Source of the DNA: Dehalococcoidales bacterium
Lineage (GTDB): Bacteria; Chloroflexota; Dehalococcoidia; Dehalococcoidales; Fen-1064
DNA length: 39,008 nucleotides
Reading direction: 5' to 3'
NCBI GenBank assembly: GCA_028713395.1
Contig: JAQTOJ010000001.1
Span: 1 to 39,008 of the forward strand
The position numbers and the translations under genes were made by a program. The stretch's first letter is position 1. Each line of letters opens with the position of its first letter. Below the pieces are notes generated by a model. That model was not told where the DNA came from and ran no database searches. It worked only from the letters and a program-made list of their open reading frames with translations. Positions 1 through 7,069 of the stretch are shown here, piece by piece.

Positions 1-177
1 CGATCTCCCGCGTGGGGTGCGGGGGACGGGTAGGGGAGACCCCCTCCATCCCACTAATAAATATATTATTTTTACTATGCGGCTCTACTGTCACAGGATA
101 ATAAGCTATTGCCCCATACTTTCTAAGCTGAAGGTTAGATTGGTCTATTCCAAGCTCTTATTTCTTACCTTAAGCTA
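1..177. other. Non-coding window end, GC-rich then AT-rich
   Basis: No convincing gene is seen. The first 50 bases are G-rich and contain a small GGGG-AGA-CCCC hairpin; the rest is AT-rich. The 11-mer CCCGCGTGGGG at 7-17 recurs at the extreme right end (38998-39008), which lies just upstream of the terminase genes. This fits a genome terminus or a circular junction, but the copies are not flush with both ends. Confidence 0.5.
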
Positions 178-606
178 TCAAGTGATAGCCGAACTGATCT
201 CACCTGTCAGGTGATAACCATTTACCGATGTAACTTTTATCGGCATTGATTGGTTCTTGCTTCGTTTGTTCTTAAGTTGTTTTTCAGTCATGACCAAGCC
301 TACCGGATTAACTGGTATTCTTTCTTTCCATTCGTAGAGAATCCCTGCTATTGAACTATCTCCGGTCAGCATATTATCTTTTGAATATTCTTCTATTTTC
401 ATAGCGAACCAATCTAGGATAACAAGATCAAGGCAATAATCTTCACTCGACTTTTTATCACCGTGGTCTAGCAATAGTTTGCAATTATTCCACGCTATAT
501 AGAGAGGATGCTCTAATGAGATTTCGGTATTTAATGCAAATCGTGATGCTCTTTTCCAGCATCCTGCTAAGCGTTTAAATGATTTATCTGGCTCATGGAA
601 TAACAT
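178..606 (-). CDS. Hypothetical protein, 142 aa
   Basis: I do not recognise the family. The protein is soluble, with no membrane segment; the N-terminal half is rich in Trp, Leu and acidic residues and the C-terminal third is basic (KNKRSKNQSMPIK). It is the last gene of the leftward accessory block. Its stop codon lies inside a 7-bp hairpin (174-189, GCTATCA/TGATAGC). The start is preceded by a nested hairpin (614-674) and has no clear Shine-Dalgarno. The frame is open over its whole length and the spacing fits the block, so it is probably real. Confidence 0.6.
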   Translation of the reverse strand: MLFHEPDKSFKRLAGCWKRASRFALNTEISLEHPLYIAWNNCKLLLDHGDKKSSEDYCLDLVILDWFAMKIEEYSKDNMLTGDSSIAGILYEWKERIPVNPVGLVMTEKQLKNKRSKNQSMPIKVTSVNGYHLTGEISSAIT

Positions 607-613
607 AGTTAGG

Positions 614-674
614 GCCGGGGCACTCTTTTTATGGAGTGCAGCGTGACATTGCCATATCTCGCTTTTTACCCGGC
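614..674 (-). promoter_or_regulatory. Nested inverted repeats in leader of the 178-606 gene
   Basis: An outer stem of 6 bp (GCCGGG 614-619 with CCCGGC 669-674) encloses an inner 6-bp hairpin (GCACTC 620-625 with GAGTGC 634-639, 8-nt loop). No T-run follows on the minus strand, so it is not an ordinary terminator for the upstream gene. It may be a structured leader or a processing site. Function is inferred only. Confidence 0.4.
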
Positions 675-678
675 ATAA

Positions 679-948
679 TCATTGCTTGATTAGCGGGTTT
701 TGTATTTGTTGTTCTTTTAGCCAATCTTTGAATTGTGCGGTAGTTTCGCCATCAATGAACTGCCGCTGCCAAATAGGATATAGCGCTTTCACATCCGCTA
801 CACCTTGAGCTAATCCTGTGCCCAGTGGTGGTTGTGGCGTTACTTGAGGCTGAGCGGCGGCTAACATCATTGGGCCTGCTTGTAACGTCGTTGGTGTAAT
901 ATATTGGCTCAGATAGTCCAACATTTGCTCACCACGTTTAATTGCCAT
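679..948 (-). CDS. Small Pro/Gln-rich protein, 89 aa
   Basis: Unrecognised. The middle is rich in Gln, Pro and Ala (PQVTPQPPLGTGLAQG); the C-terminus has a helical Trp-containing segment (YPIWQRQFIDGETTAQF). This style is common in phage virion-associated small proteins. Its start overlaps the last codons of the cupin-like gene upstream. A second ATG at 924 has a slightly better Shine-Dalgarno-like sequence (GGTGAG), giving an 81-aa form. The start therefore remains uncertain. Confidence 0.6.
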   Translation of the reverse strand: MAIKRGEQMLDYLSQYITPTTLQAGPMMLAAAQPQVTPQPPLGTGLAQGVADVKALYPIWQRQFIDGETTAQFKDWLKEQQIQNPLIKQ

Positions 949-1435
949 CTGCTTTCATGTTCCTTCGTTTCTCATTTGTTTCTGCTGTCCAGTCGTCGCC
1001 GACATTGGTTGGTATGGCGCCGTTTAACCATCTCTGAAAAGACAAAAAAGATCCGCCTTTCTCACCGATTTTAGCACTGTGCCAATCTGTCTCTCTTACT
1101 CTGAACGTTCTGCCGATGCAGTTACTTATTCCTGGCATATGTGGGTGATCTTTCAAATGCTCGCTTAAACACATCAACGTAATACCATTGACATAAAATT
1201 CTATGTCGCCAGATAAATGCACATCAATGGTGTCTATGTTTGGATGTCTATGCGGCGGCAAAATAGTATTTGGAGACACCAAAAATAATTGAACTTGGTA
1301 TTCATCCTTCCTGTAAAGAACTATACCCCACACATTATCATCGAATACGATAGGCGTACTGAATGGTGTTAAGAATTGAGGATTCTCGACCCAATCCTCT
1401 TTAAACGTTTGGAGCGGGTCTGAGATTTCTGACAT
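938..1435 (-). CDS. Cupin-like protein, 165 aa
   Basis: A beta-rich protein with a cupin-style metal-binding pattern: PPHRHPNIDTIDVHLSG at about residues 60-76 supplies two or three His, followed by GDIEFYVNG and a second His motif, RETDWHSA, near residue 115. Cupins bind metals and small ligands, often sugars. The gene follows a glycosyltransferase gene, which would fit a role in sugar or cell-surface modification, but substrate and reaction are unknown. It overlaps the upstream gene by 35 nt and the downstream gene by 11 nt, typical of coupled phage genes. Confidence 0.65.
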   Translation of the reverse strand: MSEISDPLQTFKEDWVENPQFLTPFSTPIVFDDNVWGIVLYRKDEYQVQLFLVSPNTILPPHRHPNIDTIDVHLSGDIEFYVNGITLMCLSEHLKDHPHMPGISNCIGRTFRVRETDWHSAKIGEKGGSFLSFQRWLNGAIPTNVGDDWTAETNEKRRNMKADGN

Positions 1436-2009
1436 AACCTATCGCTTCATCCAGTTGTTCTTTTGTATATTTTAAGAACGTATTGCCTCCGTGAATTCTC
1501 CATTTATACCCGATGATTGGTATGTGGATCAGAGGGCCATAGTTTTGAATCTCGGCATTAAGTATTGGTTCAGGAATCATTTTTGATTTAAGAGGCATAC
1601 ACTTTTCGACAAATTCACGCTTCAATACACGAAGATGGTGCTTACCATCGGTTAGTTCCACGGGAAACCCAATATCCGTAAATGGCTTTTGGTCATGCGC
1701 CCAACCTAAACTAATGTGATTACCGTTGGTGTCTATTAACTCGTCGGTCGTATAAACACCTGAACAATTTTCGTTTTCCTCTAATACTTCAATGCATTTA
1801 GCAAAGGTTCCAGGTATTACAACGTCGTCTGGATCAACCCACGCAACGTACTTCTCAATTCCTTTGCTAAATCCGTTCTCTCTAGCCTTCGCTAAATCTC
1901 CAATAACGGCATCAACCATGTGTATTTTAATTGGCTCATTTTCTAATGAGCGTAAACATTCATCAAGCCACGTATTTGTCCATGAGATTATATGCACATC
2001 TACTCGCAT
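1401..2009 (-). CDS. GT2-like glycosyltransferase, 202 aa
   Basis: The N-terminus (MRVDVHIISWTNTWLDECL) reads as the first beta strand of a GT-A fold. A DxD-type motif, AWVDPDDVVIPG, near residue 55 would bind the metal and sugar nucleotide. At about 200 aa it is shorter than typical cellular GT2 enzymes, but phages often encode compact forms. It lies between a GNAT-like gene and a cupin-like gene, so the block may modify host envelope glycans or a virion component. Donor and acceptor cannot be read from the sequence. Confidence 0.7.
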   Translation of the reverse strand: MRVDVHIISWTNTWLDECLRSLENEPIKIHMVDAVIGDLAKARENGFSKGIEKYVAWVDPDDVVIPGTFAKCIEVLEENENCSGVYTTDELIDTNGNHISLGWAHDQKPFTDIGFPVELTDGKHHLRVLKREFVEKCMPLKSKMIPEPILNAEIQNYGPLIHIPIIGYKWRIHGGNTFLKYTKEQLDEAIGYVRNLRPAPNV

Positions 2010-2515
2010 GGCCGCTCGATGTAAGAAAGTGTTACCGATCCGTATTTTTTAGTTAACGCATTGTACCCAACGTATGGCAACTCGCCTATCACAATAAAAC
2101 CCAATCGTGAAATATACCGAACGGCATGTTTATACTCACTTGGAGTGACGCCGGTAAGAATATCAAGCAAGTGTTTTCCGTATTTATTTTTTATTGAAAA
2201 CCAGCAATCAATGGCACGCCTACCAAGAGATTGAGAATATCTCCCCCAAAATTCCCTAAATATACAAAAATGTGGTGAGGCATGGTTATCGTATAAGGCA
2301 TTAACCCAAGCAACACCAGCTAACCTTCGATCCACAAAGCCAAATAAGGCAAAATTATTCTTCTCCTTAATTAATTGCCTAAAATCTTCCTCTGTCTTTA
2401 TAGTTCCATCATAAAAGACAATATGATATAGATTGTCTTTAATAATTGTTTTAAATGTTTCTTCTATTACTTCGTCAGAAATAGCATTTTCTGAATACGG
2501 CAAAATCTCTATCAT
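2000..2515 (-). CDS. GNAT-like protein, 171 aa (paralogue of the 23375-23935 gene)
   Basis: The acyltransferase-like pattern includes FGFVDRRLAGVAWVNAL, HFCIFREFWGR and a C-terminal ISRLGFIVIGELPYVGYN, matching the end of GNAT domains. It is clearly related to the protein at 23375-23935: shared blocks are WGRYSQSLGRRAIDCWF / WGRHSMAMGQKAIEYWF and GVTPSEYKHAVRYI / GITPSEYKSVHRFI. The start is supported by AAGAGGCG just upstream. It is the first gene of the leftward accessory block; the promoter must lie in the 42 bases shared with the divergent plus-strand gene. The acceptor is unknown. Confidence 0.7.
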   Translation of the reverse strand: MIEILPYSENAISDEVIEETFKTIIKDNLYHIVFYDGTIKTEEDFRQLIKEKNNFALFGFVDRRLAGVAWVNALYDNHASPHFCIFREFWGRYSQSLGRRAIDCWFSIKNKYGKHLLDILTGVTPSEYKHAVRYISRLGFIVIGELPYVGYNALTKKYGSVTLSYIERPCE

Positions 2516-2557
2516 TTCGCCTCTTGCAAAATACTACATTTGGTGTATGGTTAATGT

Positions 2558-2686
2558 ATGTCGATAAAACTGTTTAAATGCTTACGATGTGCCTACGTAT
2601 GGGCTAGCCGAAAAACTAACCCAATTACATGCGCCAATCCAAAGTGCCGATCTACAGTATGGGCAAAACCAAAGAAATCAAAATGA
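2558..2686 (+). CDS. Zinc-ribbon micro-protein, 42 aa
   Basis: Found by direct translation. The protein begins MSIKLFKCLRCAYVW and has two Cys pairs (C8-x2-C11 and C25-x4-C30), the pattern of a small zinc ribbon, and a Lys-rich tail. Its TGA stop overlaps the ATG of the next gene as ATGA, which supports both. No strong Shine-Dalgarno is seen. Zinc-ribbon micro-proteins of this size are common in phage genomes and often bind nucleic acid, but no specific role can be given. Confidence 0.65.
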   Translation: MSIKLFKCLRCAYVWASRKTNPITCANPKCRSTVWAKPKKSK

Positions 2687-2949
2687 GATATTTATTATTA
2701 TTCCTTATGTTATCTTTCAATGCTCATGCTGATTGTCAATGGCGTTGGGATTGCACATCTGGAAATTGCGAACAAATACCAGTCTGCCAGTCTTTCTTAG
2801 ACTTCGTACCGACCGCACCACTACAACTTCCACCAAAAGTTAAACCAGCTAGGATAGTAAACAATCACAATAATATTTGGACTATGCAATGTGCTCAACG
2901 TAAATTCTGCAATTACAAAGAATGTACTTTAGAAAACATATGCAACTAA
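2683..2949 (+). CDS. Secreted Cys-rich small protein, 88 aa
   Basis: The protein starts with a signal peptide, MRYLLLFLMLSFNAHA, with a likely cleavage after AHA, followed by a mature region with about eight Cys residues (CQWRWDCTSGNCEQIPVC, then CAQRKFCNYKECTLENIC). Such a chain would be disulfide-bonded in the periplasm. A longer in-frame reading from 2629 exists, but the ATGA overlap with the zinc-ribbon gene and the signal peptide argue for 2683. The function is unknown; a periplasmic inhibitor or host-interaction role is only a guess. Confidence 0.65.
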   Translation: MRYLLLFLMLSFNAHADCQWRWDCTSGNCEQIPVCQSFLDFVPTAPLQLPPKVKPARIVNNHNNIWTMQCAQRKFCNYKECTLENICN

Positions 2950-3242
2950 CTAAAAACAATGACTTTGCTGAATTTTTAGTCGGTATAGCCAGCATTATTA
3001 TTATGGCTAGTGTCGCTACAGCAATTCTGAGTGCGGTTTTCCAAATTTATGTATTTTTATACAAAGGCGTATGGATTGGCCTAACTGTAAAAGATGCACT
3101 GACATTTCTTCATGTATTAAATAATGACTACGAGACAACTGTTTATTTAATAAAAGAACTGCTTAATTCATCGGCAATTTTTGGGTCATTGCTGATCGGA
3201 ACAATGGCAATCGGTATTGCAGATTTATTTAATAAAAATTAA
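2922..3242 (+). CDS. Membrane protein, 106 aa
   Basis: Two or three hydrophobic segments are visible: about residues 20-45 (VGIASIIIMASVATAILSAV), 47-57 and 86-101 (AIFGSLLIGTMAIGIADLF). It overlaps the secreted protein gene by 28 nt; an alternative ATG at 2940 gives 100 aa. Pairing with the secreted Cys-rich gene suggests a two-gene envelope cassette. Size and topology would also allow a holin-like or superinfection-exclusion role, but a better holin candidate exists at 15766-16146. Confidence 0.6.
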   Translation: MYFRKHMQLTKNNDFAEFLVGIASIIIMASVATAILSAVFQIYVFLYKGVWIGLTVKDALTFLHVLNNDYETTVYLIKELLNSSAIFGSLLIGTMAIGIADLFNKN

Positions 3243-3317
3243 GGGCGAGCGAGACCGCAATTGATGTAACTATTTAGCATATTTTCAGGTAATTGCAAGA
3301 TGTTTTGTAAAAGATCG

Positions 3318-3875
3318 TCAAGACATCCTTTTCTTCAAAGCTCCAGCCAGCAAATCCTCATACAAACTAATCGTAATCTGTGTTATTTCACGATATAGCT
3401 TAGCCCAACTTAGGCTGTATGACTGCTTAGAAATCTCTAGGAGCCGAGCACGATCATTATCACGCCATTTTTTATCCCCATAACCATCACATGCGCCACA
3501 AACTATTCTAGGGGCATTATCAGGCAATATTTCCCCTACCCCCCAGCATACTGTACACACATCATTATGCGTTGCCTCGATCAATGCCATCTGGCACAGA
3601 TTTAATATCCAATCTGGTCTTGGTATTTTTTTCTTCGCGATGGCCGGTAAATCCAAAAATACTTTCCGACGCATCAAATATGTTAAGTCTTCTGAGAATT
3701 CATGTTGCTCACAATACTTAACTCTCGCATAAAGAACGACTGCTTCATTTTTTATGATACCAAGGATATGAGCAATGTCCTGTGCTGTGTATTTCGGTTT
3801 TCCTCCTGGCGCCAACGCAAAGTGCTGCACTTTAGCAGTCAATTTTCCTAGCAATTCCCGTGAATCCTTATGCAA
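3318..3875 (-). CDS. Q-like late antiterminator candidate with zinc finger, 185 aa
   Basis: A central zinc-finger block, CTVCWGVGEILPDN then CGACDGYG (about residues 106-132), has the CxxCxGxG...CxxCxGxG pattern of DnaJ-type fingers, also found in lambdoid Q-type antiterminators. The flanking helices are Arg/Lys-rich. It is the last gene of the leftward early operon, which is where a late-gene activator is often found. The start codon is TTG with a strong Shine-Dalgarno (AAAGGAG, 7-nt spacing), overlapping the previous gene's end. The Q assignment is inferred from motif and position; a different zinc-finger DNA-binding protein is possible. Confidence 0.5.
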   Translation of the reverse strand: MHKDSRELLGKLTAKVQHFALAPGGKPKYTAQDIAHILGIIKNEAVVLYARVKYCEQHEFSEDLTYLMRRKVFLDLPAIAKKKIPRPDWILNLCQMALIEATHNDVCTVCWGVGEILPDNAPRIVCGACDGYGDKKWRDNDRARLLEISKQSYSLSWAKLYREITQITISLYEDLLAGALKKRMS

Positions 3876-4089
3876 TGGTTTTCTCCTTTATGGAGCGCTC
3901 AATATATTTCACTCTAGACATTATCTTATCTATTTGAATATAGTTAGGAAATGTTTCGCTTACTTGTTTCCTTAAACTTTTAGGTGTTTGCAATAACTTC
4001 CACACATAATACCTGAATTGCTTGCTATACCTCTTACGCATCGCATAGGATTGTTCTGGCCCTAGTTTATATTCGTACCATTCATTCAC
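3868..4089 (-). CDS. Small basic protein, 73 aa
   Basis: Unrecognised. It is Lys/Arg/Tyr-rich (YAMRKRYSKQFRYYVWKLL), predicted helical and positively charged, so a nucleic-acid-binding role is plausible. The likely start is GTG at 4089, overlapping the nuclease gene's stop; a TTG at 4098 would add three residues. It overlaps the Q-like gene at its 3' end by 8 nt. The position between a nuclease-like gene and a Q-like gene resembles the nin region of lambdoid phages, but no homologue is recognised. Confidence 0.55.
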   Translation of the reverse strand: MNEWYEYKLGPEQSYAMRKRYSKQFRYYVWKLLQTPKSLRKQVSETFPNYIQIDKIMSRVKYIERSIKEKTIA

Positions 4090-4396
4090 TTTTAACAAAT
4101 CTCGTCGGATAGAGTAATTTTTCTAACATATCGTACACACCACCTTTTTTAATCATCTCAGGTGTGGCGCGGAGCACAAACCAACCAAACATAATGGCAT
4201 TATTATATTTATCTAAATCCACTTCGTAACCTTTCCCTCTCGTGTGCCTTCCATTAGTCCAGATTCCACCCTCTTGTTCTAATGCTATTTTCTTTTCCGG
4301 CCATGCATAATCAAAACGCCATTTACGTGTAGGATGAAATTTATATTCTTTCTCCACCCCTGGAAATAACTTTTTAAGTACGGCGTCGTTTAGCAT
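4082..4396 (-). CDS. PD-(D/E)XK-like endonuclease, 104 aa
   Basis: The core reads FPGVEKEYKFHPTRKWRFDYA, then WPEKKIALEQEGGIWT, then GWFVLRATPEMI. This matches the small nuclease fold related to Vsr/DUF559: RFDYAWP provides the Asp, ALEQEGG the Glu/Gln pair, and the final strand the V-L-R motif. In phage nin regions such proteins replace RusA-type resolvases. An earlier ATG at 4450 would overlap the preceding 56-codon gene by 77 nt, so the internal ATG at 4396 is preferred. Catalysis is inferred from the fold pattern, not shown. Confidence 0.65.
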   Translation of the reverse strand: MLNDAVLKKLFPGVEKEYKFHPTRKWRFDYAWPEKKIALEQEGGIWTNGRHTRGKGYEVDLDKYNNAIMFGWFVLRATPEMIKKGGVYDMLEKLLYPTRFVKSE

Positions 4397-4544
4397 TAGA
4401 AATCTTGATGTTTTTAAGTGCGCTCGTTCTCTTCTCGTAACATGAATCACACAAATAACGTTTTATACCAATGCTATTAATAATATATTTAGCAGCAAAC
4501 TGCCCGCACTTGCCCTTTGTTGAGAGATTTTGACAGACTGTCAT
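4374..4544 (-). CDS. Cys-containing small basic protein, 56 aa
   Basis: Found by direct translation. It starts MTVCQNLSTKGKCGQF and contains C4-x8-C13 and a later YLCDSCYEKR pair, a possible zinc-binding site, followed by a Lys/Arg-rich tail ending AKRRRT. Its ATG overlaps the stop of the DUF1364 gene (ATGA), a strong sign of translational coupling. It overlaps the nuclease gene downstream by 23 nt. Small Cys-pair proteins between DUF1364 and a nuclease are common in nin-like regions; the function is unknown. Confidence 0.65.
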   Translation of the reverse strand: MTVCQNLSTKGKCGQFAAKYIINSIGIKRYLCDSCYEKRTSALKNIKISNAKRRRT

Positions 4545-4858
4545 TCTGACTTTATCAATCCTTTTTTATAAAGCCGTAACCATGTTTTTTTCATGGCGGC
4601 ATTGAAGTTAATACTTTTTGCTTCACGTGTTAAATGCTTTCCGTAATCGTATTCGTAGTGATGTGTATTACACAAGAAAGCGATAAATAGATCATGTGAT
4701 TTCTTGCCGATGCCTCGACCGGCATTTTGCTCGTTACAATGGGCTGCTACAATCGTTCTATCATCGGCGCCGCAACCTGGCCATGTACAGACTTCACCCT
4801 CAGCGGCTGCTAACCACTTCGGCATTAAAATTCTGGATTGCTTAAAGTTTTCTAGCAT
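4541..4858 (-). CDS. DUF1364 / YbcO-like putative nuclease, 105 aa
   Basis: The order of motifs matches the YbcO family: a Cys pair (VCTWPGCG, residues 23-30), a His block (IVAAHCNEQNAGRG) with GRGIGKKSHD, a second Cys/His region (FLCNTHHYEYD) and the C-terminal MKKTWLRLYKKGLI helix. Family members are proposed zinc-dependent HNH-like nucleases in phage recombination regions. Length is normal. The ATG overlaps the end of ninB (AAATGCTAG). It belongs with ninB and the small nuclease in a recombination module. Confidence 0.8.
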   Translation of the reverse strand: MLENFKQSRILMPKWLAAAEGEVCTWPGCGADDRTIVAAHCNEQNAGRGIGKKSHDLFIAFLCNTHHYEYDYGKHLTREAKSINFNAAMKKTWLRLYKKGLIKSE

Positions 4859-5253
4859 TTCTCATAGCGATCATCAACGAAACGTACAGAATGGTCAACG
4901 GCCCAGGCTTCTATTTGCTGGCAATAATCAGAAAATTCTATGGTATTTAATATTGTAGTTGTTTTAGCGATAAACTCTATCTCATCATCAATAACGATTG
5001 TGTCCTTGCCAATGAATTTGGCTTTAAAATATTCATGCCAAGTTTCTGGAGAATACTGCTTTCCTTCTTCGTCTTTAATCTGTTCCGATATGTCGGAAAG
5101 AATGGCCCACATCCTGGAATTCTGTTCTGTAGTGCGATTTTTCTTGTATTCTTTTATCGTTATTTGCCAGCGTCTTTCTAGAGGTAGTTTTCTTATTGCC
5201 TCTACACAATAATTGGCACTAACAGAATCGTGGACAACAAAAGAATGTTTCAC
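4852..5253 (-). CDS. ninB: NinB-family recombination protein, 133 aa
   Basis: The signature YKKNRTTEQNSRMWAILSDI (residues 35-54) and the following QYSPETWHEYFK are diagnostic for NinB, the lambda Orf-type recombination mediator that binds ssDNA and SSB and can replace RecFOR. Length is normal for the family. The start is GTG overlapping the upstream stop as GTGA. Together with DUF1364 and the PD-(D/E)XK-like gene it forms a compact recombination block in the leftward operon. Confidence 0.85.
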   Translation of the reverse strand: MKHSFVVHDSVSANYCVEAIRKLPLERRWQITIKEYKKNRTTEQNSRMWAILSDISEQIKDEEGKQYSPETWHEYFKAKFIGKDTIVIDDEIEFIAKTTTILNTIEFSDYCQQIEAWAVDHSVRFVDDRYEKC

Positions 5254-5525
5254 TTTTTACGCTTCCTAAGCCAATCGTAGGTAAATAGTCCAGCAATCAG
5301 CACCACATAAGCACCTGCTAATAGAACACCGATAGCGCCGAGAGTTTGGGCTAGTTCTTTCACTGTTTCAATTCTACAGACATACCATGTACCCCTATAG
5401 CCACCCTGTCCATTGCGTTCGTCTAGCCTAACGGAAAGTCGGTTATTTGGTGTTTTAACCACTCCCAACCCTGCTCGATAAGCACTGTACCGCAACCTAC
5501 CAGCGTCATGCCCACGGCAAAACAT
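5250..5525 (-). CDS. Single-span membrane protein (start uncertain)
   Basis: The secure part is the C-terminal end: a transmembrane helix (AIGVLLAGAYVVLIAGLF) followed by a positively charged tail (YDWLRKRKK). The full open frame of 91 aa overlaps the preceding small gene by more than 100 nt. A GTG at 5363 would give a 37-aa micro-protein without that overlap. The stop overlaps the GTG of ninB. A single-span, positive-inside micro-protein would sit in the inner membrane; the role is unknown. Confidence 0.5.
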   Translation of the reverse strand: MFCRGHDAGRLRYSAYRAGLGVVKTPNNRLSVRLDERNGQGGYRGTWYVCRIETVKELAQTLGAIGVLLAGAYVVLIAGLFTYDWLRKRKK

Positions 5526-5557
5526 CCAAATAACGCCATACCCTTCAGAACTACCAT
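5423..5557 (-). CDS. Small hydrophobic protein, possible lipoprotein, 44 aa
   Basis: The start at 5557 is chosen because of an excellent Shine-Dalgarno (GGGGGAAAG) directly upstream; a longer frame from 5629 lacks one. The sequence MVVLKGMALFGCFAVGMTLVGCGTVLIEQ has one hydrophobic span with two Cys, and LVGC resembles a lipobox. It overlaps the stop of the upstream gene by 7 nt. Function unknown; it is one of several membrane micro-proteins in this operon. Confidence 0.55.
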   Translation of the reverse strand: MVVLKGMALFGCFAVGMTLVGCGTVLIEQGWEWLKHQITDFPLG

Positions 5558-5877
5558 ACTTTCCCCCGTCGGTACCACTGCTCTTTTAACAGGAAGACCT
5601 TCAACGGCTGTTTGGAGTAATCCGTGCACTCCAAGGTTTGAGCTTCTATCACCGTAGCCTTACCATTCGCTACTAATTCCGCTATCGCCAAGCGCTCTCG
5701 TTTTGCTACTCGTTTCCAGCCATCGAATCCGGTCGAATAACACACGGTTTGGTCTTCGTAGATCACGTTCGATTTTTCGATCGTTATTTCTTTTTTATTC
5801 ATTTCCCAAGGCACCATTGCAAAACCAATAGCGATGAGCAAAATAGAGCCTAGATAGACCAATACGCTGGATTTCAT
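5551..5877 (-). CDS. Membrane-anchored protein, 108 aa
   Basis: An N-terminal transmembrane anchor (SSVLVYLGSILLIAIGFAMV) is followed by a charged, probably periplasmic domain with two Cys (TVCYSTG and LECTDY). The ATG at 5877 overlaps the upstream TGA as ATGA, so it is preferred over the ATG at 5895. No family is recognised. Three membrane genes in a row (5877 down to 5250) suggest an envelope-directed sub-cluster. Confidence 0.6.
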   Translation of the reverse strand: MKSSVLVYLGSILLIAIGFAMVPWEMNKKEITIEKSNVIYEDQTVCYSTGFDGWKRVAKRERLAIAELVANGKATVIEAQTLECTDYSKQPLKVFLLKEQWYRRGKVW

Positions 5878-6080
5878 TTCCACAACCGTGGGCATTCTTT
5901 GGCGGTGTCGTTTAGATCACTGTCGCTCGGATAATGCCGTAACGCTCGCTGCATTCTCTCGATAATGTTTTTGTCTATCAAGATTCGTTGCCCACGTGAA
6001 CCTACCAAACTCACGACAGCATCGTAGGCCGCATCGCGTAGGTTCTTTACCGCATTGGTACGCTCTACTGGGATGGTCAT
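5874..6080 (-). CDS. BPSL0761-family protein, 68 aa
   Basis: The opening MTIPVERTNAVKNLRDAAYD and the later RMQRALRHYPSDSDLN match the small BPSL0761 family of proteobacteria and their phages (MTMPDERTRAV...LRHYP pattern). The role is not established. It overlaps both neighbours by ATGA junctions, showing it is part of the translationally coupled operon. Recognition is from memory of the consensus, not a database search. Confidence 0.6.
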   Translation of the reverse strand: MTIPVERTNAVKNLRDAAYDAVVSLVGSRGQRILIDKNIIERMQRALRHYPSDSDLNDTAKECPRLWK

Positions 6081-6274
6081 TTTAATTTATCCACTTGATC
6101 GTCGAAACGAACATCCATTTTTAAACATTCTTCCCACAGTTCTAAAAACTGTTTTGGATTTAGTTTTCGTAGCTTCTCGTAACGCTCGTAACCCTTCATA
6201 AAAACCAAGTATTCATGTTTAAATAGCTTTAAAAGCAAATCCTTTTCATCCTTGTTTAAATTTAACGTTGTCAT
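6077..6274 (-). CDS. Small charged helical protein, 65 aa
   Basis: Unrecognised. It is almost entirely helical, Lys/Glu/Leu-rich (MTTLNLNKDEKDLLLKLFKH), with a hydrophobic face. The gene begins 15 nt after the replication gene's stop and ends by overlapping the BPSL0761 gene. It may be an interaction partner of a neighbouring protein; nothing more can be supported. Confidence 0.55.
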   Translation of the reverse strand: MTTLNLNKDEKDLLLKLFKHEYLVFMKGYERYEKLRKLNPKQFLELWEECLKMDVRFDDQVDKLK

Positions 6275-6288
6275 ACTATTATTTTATT

Positions 6289-6858
6289 TTAATTACCTTC
6301 GCCTGCGGGAAATGCGATCTTACCTTGTCCACTATTTCTGCTATCCAGGGATGCTTTAACCTGTTTGCTGCCGCAGACTCGGATAAAGTATTCGTAGGGA
6401 GTTTCGTCTTTGAGCTTTGGGACGGGTTTTGTTTTGTAAGCTTCGCGTAGTCGATTAAGCCCGGTATCGCCTTCATTGCAGAACTCCTTGCTGTAGTGCC
6501 AGGCACAATATTGTTTTTCATTTACTTTAACAACACCGTCGTGCTTACATTGTGAGCAGGGTTCTTTGTAGTGATAGTGCGGTTTCTTTTCTTCTATTTC
6601 TTGAAACTCATCTAACCAGCACTGCCCATTAATCCACGTACTCGGTGCTTTCCAATCTGGGCAAAACTGGTTATTTCGGTGGAGCTGTTTTCGGTGTCGC
6701 ACTTGTGCATCTACCGATAACACTATCTTCATGATTAAAGGTTCTTGGTCTTCAAGGGAAACATCTTTAAAGGCTTTCTCGAATGCTCGTCGTGCTTGGC
6801 CTTTTCCTTTCTTGTTTGGATAACAGGACCAGAAACGCTCGAAATAATTGTCATTCAT
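6289..6858 (-). CDS. Replication-associated protein, O/DnaT-like C-terminal type, 189 aa
   Basis: The N-terminus, FERFWSCYPNKKGKGQARRAF, with KAPSTWINGQCWLDEF about 55 residues later, is the conserved C-terminal module of many phage replication initiators and primosomal DnaT-like proteins; here it stands alone. A CxxC..C region follows (EPCSQCKHDG, QYCAWHY), probably zinc-binding. It is the only replication-type gene visible, so the phage must rely on host helicase and polymerase. Expected role: helicase loader or primosome organiser on phage DNA. Confidence 0.6.
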   Translation of the reverse strand: MNDNYFERFWSCYPNKKGKGQARRAFEKAFKDVSLEDQEPLIMKIVLSVDAQVRHRKQLHRNNQFCPDWKAPSTWINGQCWLDEFQEIEEKKPHYHYKEPCSQCKHDGVVKVNEKQYCAWHYSKEFCNEGDTGLNRLREAYKTKPVPKLKDETPYEYFIRVCGSKQVKASLDSRNSGQGKIAFPAGEGN

Positions 6859-6859
6859 T

Positions 6860-7069
6860 TTAATTACCAGGAAAAACTAGATACGTTTGTGATGGCACAT
6901 CTGGTCGCTTATCATGTATCCATCCATCTGAACGTGGAAAACTTAATTCCTTTAACTCAATTTTTGTTTCTTTAGGATCCAGAAGACAATATTCGCTATA
7001 GATTTTAAAAGCTATGGGCATTTTTGATGGGTAATCTTTTAGAAAATCAATAAGTTCACTTACCGTCAT
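6860..7069 (-). CDS. Hypothetical protein, 69 aa
   Basis: The start at 7069 is supported by AAAGGAG with good spacing and by an ATGA overlap with the 51-codon gene upstream; the longer frame from 7120 is not favoured. The opening MTVSELIDFLKDYPSKMPIA matches a common small phage/plasmid protein pattern (xVxELIxxLxxxPxxxxV). No activity is known. It sits directly before the replication gene. Confidence 0.65.
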   Translation of the reverse strand: MTVSELIDFLKDYPSKMPIAFKIYSEYCLLDPKETKIELKELSFPRSDGWIHDKRPDVPSQTYLVFPGN

